From: Streptomyces canus
GTDB lineage: Bacteria > Actinomycetota > Actinomycetes > Streptomycetales > Streptomycetaceae
Assembly (NCBI RefSeq): GCF_030815415.1
Contig: NZ_JAUSWW010000001.1
Location: forward strand, 6,572,001 to 6,636,000
Direction: 5' to 3'
Length of the DNA: 64,000 nt
Shown here in pieces: positions 61,073 through 64,000 of this stretch. The notes beneath the pieces are model-generated. The model did not search any database and was not told the origin of the DNA. It was given only the letters and a program-made list of their open reading frames with translations. Position 1 is the stretch's first letter; the number at the start of each line of letters is the position of its first letter. The translations under genes and the position numbers were made by a program.

Positions 61073-63148
61073 GTGATAACCAGAGCCATTCGCGTCGCCC
61101 GGGTGGGCAGTGCGGCCGAGCTGGCCGCAGCGGCCCTCATGATCCTGGGCTTCCCGGCGCTCATGCTGGCCGCGCTCGTCCCGAGCGTTCCCGCCTTCAC
61201 GGCCGCCGCCGCGGTGACGTACCTGGCGGACCACTATCTGCACCGCAAGGGCAGCTATCTGATCAACCGCCTGAGCAAGGTGCGCGCGGGTCTGTCGATC
61301 CGCTTCCTGATCCGGCAGCTGCTCCTGGTCCTGCTGCTGGCCCGGCTCGACCTCGCGGACGGTCTGGTCTTCTACGGCGCCGTCGCGTGCTTCATCGCCT
61401 TCTACGGTCTGCAGGCCCCGCACGGCGCGCTGGTCACCCTGATCCGCAACCGCCGCCGGATGCCGGTCGCCACCCGCAACGTCGACCTGAAGTCCCGCAT
61501 CCGCATCCCCGACGCCCCGCCGCGCCGGCTGCTCAACCGCTCCGCCGAGAAGATGCTCCACCTGGACCTCGCCGCCGTCGTCGGTGTGCTGGTCTCCGCG
61601 GCCACGCAGGACACCCTCGCGGCGTTCGTCGGCATCGGCGCGACGACAGTGCTGAGCACCCTGTACGTCGTCGCCCTCATGCCGTACGTCCGCGGCAGCA
61701 AGACCCCGCCGAACGCGGAGACCGTGCTGGCCGCCGTCGACGACTGGCTGGCGGGCTACCGGCCGGAGACGGTGCTGTACTTCTCCGGCTCCAAGGACTC
61801 GGCGTACCAGGTCAACATGTGGCTGGAGACCATGGAGCAGCTGGACTCCAAGCCGCTGATCATCCTGCGCGAGCGGGCCATCCTGAACAACCTGGCCCCC
61901 ACCACGGTCCCCGTCGTCTGCGTGCCCGGAGGGGTGCACCTGATGAACATGGACCTGTCCAGCGTGCGCGTCGCGTTGTACGCGGCCAACGTCGGCAAGA
62001 ACATCCACCTGCTGCGCGTCCCGACCATGAAGCACGTCTTCATCGGTCACGGCGACAGCGACAAGCTCGCCAGCGTCAACCCCTTCAGCAAGGTGTACGA
62101 CGAGGTGTGGACGGCCGGCCGTGCGGGCCGCGACCGCTACGCCATCGCGGACGTCGGCGTCCGTGACGACGACATCGCCGAGGTCGGCCGCCCGCAGCTG
62201 GCGCCGATCCGGACCTGGCAGGGCGTGCCGGACGGTCCCCGCGGCGGAGCCGCTGACGGATACGGCCCGACCGTGCTGTACGCGCCCACCTGGGAGGGCT
62301 GGGACGGCGACCCGGGCAACACCTCGATCGTGCTGGCCGGCGAGAACATCGTGAAGAGGCTGGTGACGGCCGACCCGCCGGTCCGGGTCCTGTACAAGCC
62401 GCACCCCTTCACCGGCACCGTCAGCAAGGAGGCGGGCGCCGCGCACGCGCGGATCACCGCCCTGGTGGAGAAGGCCGCCGCCGAGCGGGCCGCCGACGCC
62501 CGCTTCACGGCCGACGCGACCGCCCAGACGCAGGCCAAGGCCGACCTGGTCCGGATCGAGGCCCGGATCGCCGAGTTGTCCGGCCGCGGCGGCGACAAGG
62601 GCGACGAGGCCGAGGCCACGCGTGACGGTGTGATCGATCCGGCGAAGCACGCGGAGATCGCCCGGTTGCGCAACGAGTGGAATGACGCGTACTGGCGCTC
62701 GTTCCCCGCTTGGGAGCACCGGGTCATCACCGGCGCCGAGCCGCGGCTGTACGACTGCTTCAACGTCTCCGACGCGATGGTCTCCGACATCTCCAGCGTG
62801 GTCTCCGACTTCATCGCGAGCGGCAAGCCGTACGCGGTGACGGACTCCGCCGAGCTGGGTGTGGAGGAGTTCAAGCGGCAGAACACCGCGGTGCGCGCCG
62901 CCACCATCCTGTCCAACAGCGCGGCCGAGCTGGGCGGCCTGCTGGACGCGGCCCGCGACCCCGCGGGCGACCCGCTGGCGGAGGACCGCAAGGAGCTCAA
63001 GCAGTATCTGCTGGGCCCGGACGAGCCGACGTCCATCGAGCAGTTCAACACCGCCGTCGCGAACCTCGCCCTCAAGGCCGAGGCGCGCAACGTCGGGCAG
63101 GAGTCACGGGCGGCGGCCGGAGCCGCGGAGGCCACGACCAAGGCCTGA
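61073..63148 (+). CDS. TagF-like CDP-glycerol/ribitol phosphotransferase with membrane N-terminus
   Basis: 691 residues. The first ~200 residues contain several membrane helices (AAALMILGFPALMLAALVPS, FLIRQLLLVLLLARLDLADG, GLVFYGAVACFIAFYGLQA). The remainder is the glycerophosphotransferase fold of teichoic-acid polymerases: VLYFSGSKDSAYQVNMWLET, MKHVFIGHGDSDK, VLYAPTWEGWDGD, VLYKPHPFTG, and VSDISSVVSDFIASGKPYAV. It would add polyol phosphates from CDP-polyol to a carrier-linked acceptor at the membrane. An insert of ~90 residues after YKPHPFT is charged and helical. GTG 61073 was preferred over GTG 60953 because coding bias begins there. Confidence 0.88.
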   Translation: MITRAIRVARVGSAAELAAAALMILGFPALMLAALVPSVPAFTAAAAVTYLADHYLHRKGSYLINRLSKVRAGLSIRFLIRQLLLVLLLARLDLADGLVFYGAVACFIAFYGLQAPHGALVTLIRNRRRMPVATRNVDLKSRIRIPDAPPRRLLNRSAEKMLHLDLAAVVGVLVSAATQDTLAAFVGIGATTVLSTLYVVALMPYVRGSKTPPNAETVLAAVDDWLAGYRPETVLYFSGSKDSAYQVNMWLETMEQLDSKPLIILRERAILNNLAPTTVPVVCVPGGVHLMNMDLSSVRVALYAANVGKNIHLLRVPTMKHVFIGHGDSDKLASVNPFSKVYDEVWTAGRAGRDRYAIADVGVRDDDIAEVGRPQLAPIRTWQGVPDGPRGGAADGYGPTVLYAPTWEGWDGDPGNTSIVLAGENIVKRLVTADPPVRVLYKPHPFTGTVSKEAGAAHARITALVEKAAAERAADARFTADATAQTQAKADLVRIEARIAELSGRGGDKGDEAEATRDGVIDPAKHAEIARLRNEWNDAYWRSFPAWEHRVITGAEPRLYDCFNVSDAMVSDISSVVSDFIASGKPYAVTDSAELGVEEFKRQNTAVRAATILSNSAAELGGLLDAARDPAGDPLAEDRKELKQYLLGPDEPTSIEQFNTAVANLALKAEARNVGQESRAAAGAAEATTKA

Positions 63149-63162
63149 CCAACTCGCCGTCA

Positions 63163-63210
63163 AAAAGGGCCCTGTTTTCGAGGAATGATCCTCGAAAACA
63201 GGGCCCTTTT
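63163..63210. terminator. Strong bidirectional terminator
   Basis: Perfect 22-bp stem (63163-63184 with 63189-63210), loop ATGA, flanked by A and T runs. It separates the TagF-like gene from the glycosyltransferase gene. The gap 63211-63378 is AT-richer and probably holds a promoter; no clear box pair. Confidence 0.9.
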
Positions 63211-63378
63211 ACGTACGTCATGAGGGACGCGTTCTCACTGGTCGTGACCTGCGCCACAAAAGAGCTATGAGCAGGCAACCGCTTCCCGTCCTCGTCCGTC
63301 TACTAAGTTGCGAATAAACCAATACAGGGGGAATGCCCTATGACCAAGGGTTCCTCATGATCTGGGGGAAGTGTGACC

Positions 63379-64000
63379 GTGACGCAGCCTGATGTGACCG
63401 TGATCATCGGGGCGTACGACGCGATGCCGTACCTGGTCGAGTGCCTCGCGTCCGTCGAGGCCCAGACCATCGACCACACGCGCATCGAGGTCATCGCGGT
63501 CGACGACGGCTCCACGGACGGCACCGGCGCCTGTCTGGAGGAGTTCGCCGGCCGCGCCGACATGCCGGTCACGGTGATCCGCCAGGACAACTCCGGCGGC
63601 CCCAGCGCCCCGCGCAACGTAGGCCTGGGCAAGGCCGCCGGACGGTACGTGTTCTTCCTCGACGCCGACGACCGGCTCGGCCCCGAGGCCCTCGAGCGGA
63701 TGGTCGCGATGGCCGACCGCAACGGCACCGACGTGGTCCTCGGCCGCGTCGAGGGCATCAACCGCAAGCCGCCGCAGTCGATGTGGGGGCAGACGCTGGA
63801 GCGCACCGACGTCTGGTCGTCCAACATCAAGTTCACGCTGAGCGCGCAGAAGCTGTTCCGCCGCGACCTGCTGGACCGTCACGGCATGCGGTTCGACGAG
63901 TCGTTGTGGACCGGCGAGGACGCGCTGTTCACCATGGAGGCCTATCTGCGGTCCGACGGCGTCTCCCTGATCGACGACTACACCTGCTACTACCTGGTGG
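63379..64000 (+). CDS. GT2-family glycosyltransferase (3' end outside window)
   Basis: About 207 residues visible. GT-A fold inverting glycosyltransferase: DVTVIIGAYDAMPYLVECLA, AVDDGSTDGTG (nucleotide-binding Asp), NSGGPSAPRNVGLGKAAGRY, and FFLDADDRLGPEALERM with the metal-binding DxD. SLWTGEDALFTMEAYLRSDG corresponds to the ED catalytic region. GTG 63379 lies eight bases from GGGGGAA; GTG 63373 is too close. By context it acts in surface-glycan or teichoic-acid synthesis; donor and acceptor unknown. Confidence 0.9.
   Translation, partial: MTQPDVTVIIGAYDAMPYLVECLASVEAQTIDHTRIEVIAVDDGSTDGTGACLEEFAGRADMPVTVIRQDNSGGPSAPRNVGLGKAAGRYVFFLDADDRLGPEALERMVAMADRNGTDVVLGRVEGINRKPPQSMWGQTLERTDVWSSNIKFTLSAQKLFRRDLLDRHGMRFDESLWTGEDALFTMEAYLRSDGVSLIDDYTCYYLV

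Overview
The window is a chromosomal segment of a Streptomyces. Evidence: very high GC with G/C-biased third codon positions, frequent GTG starts, the S. coelicolor-type order tig-clpP1-clpP2-clpX-valS-folC-ndk-mreBCD-mrdA-rodA ... rne-rplU-rpmA-obg, and interspersed repeats typical of streptomycetes. Gene names are read from translated motifs and remembered family knowledge. No database was searched.

Bases 1-22,000 are accessory. They hold an amino-acid permease cut by the window edge and the C-terminal stump of a TauD-like dioxygenase. A TnpB-only IS200/IS605-type element separates that stump from a ROK-regulator stump, which is preceded by a Cys-containing leader peptide. Next come a frameshifted bioY, an FAD oxidoreductase, an LPXTG surface protein, a receptor Ser/Thr kinase with a repeat-rich linker, a second permease that is frameshifted, rpiB, a Nei/Fpg glycosylase, an Eis-like acetyltransferase, a SpoIIE-type PP2C phosphatase, a second internally damaged tnpB copy, an HD hydrolase, a membrane acyltransferase and a kinase with a PQQ-like propeller. 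Four lesions (two stumps at one insertion, two frameshifts) plus the damaged tnpB mark this arm as decaying or error-rich.

Bases 22,000-54,600 are conserved core. tRNA-Gly and tRNA-Pro are followed by trigger factor, the Clp protease genes, valS, folC and ndk. The elongation/spore-wall genes mreB-mreC-mreD-mrdA-rodA come next. After CHAD and radical-SAM genes, a lone large serine recombinase lies antisense between the TIGR03960 radical SAM gene and a Trp-rich membrane repeat protein. Then follow the DUF2344 protein, RNase E/G, L21, L27 and Obg.

Bases 54,600-64,000 look like a cell-surface polymer locus: a secreted FG-GAP protein, a Tat-exported PhoD phosphatase/phosphodiesterase, a sulfotransferase-like protein, a fused cytidylyltransferase-reductase likely making CDP-ribitol, a TagF-like polyol-phosphate transferase and a GT2 glycosyltransferase cut by the window end. 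With the nearby mre cluster this suggests linked wall-building functions (inference).

The observations most worth following are a structured 5' leader that could hide the ribosome-binding site of the second permease, a 16-bp perfect inverted repeat next to the FAD oxidoreductase start, TnpB proteins lacking zinc-ribbon cysteines with one lacking a RuvC Asp, the resident serine recombinase, and the Trp-rich repeat membrane protein.
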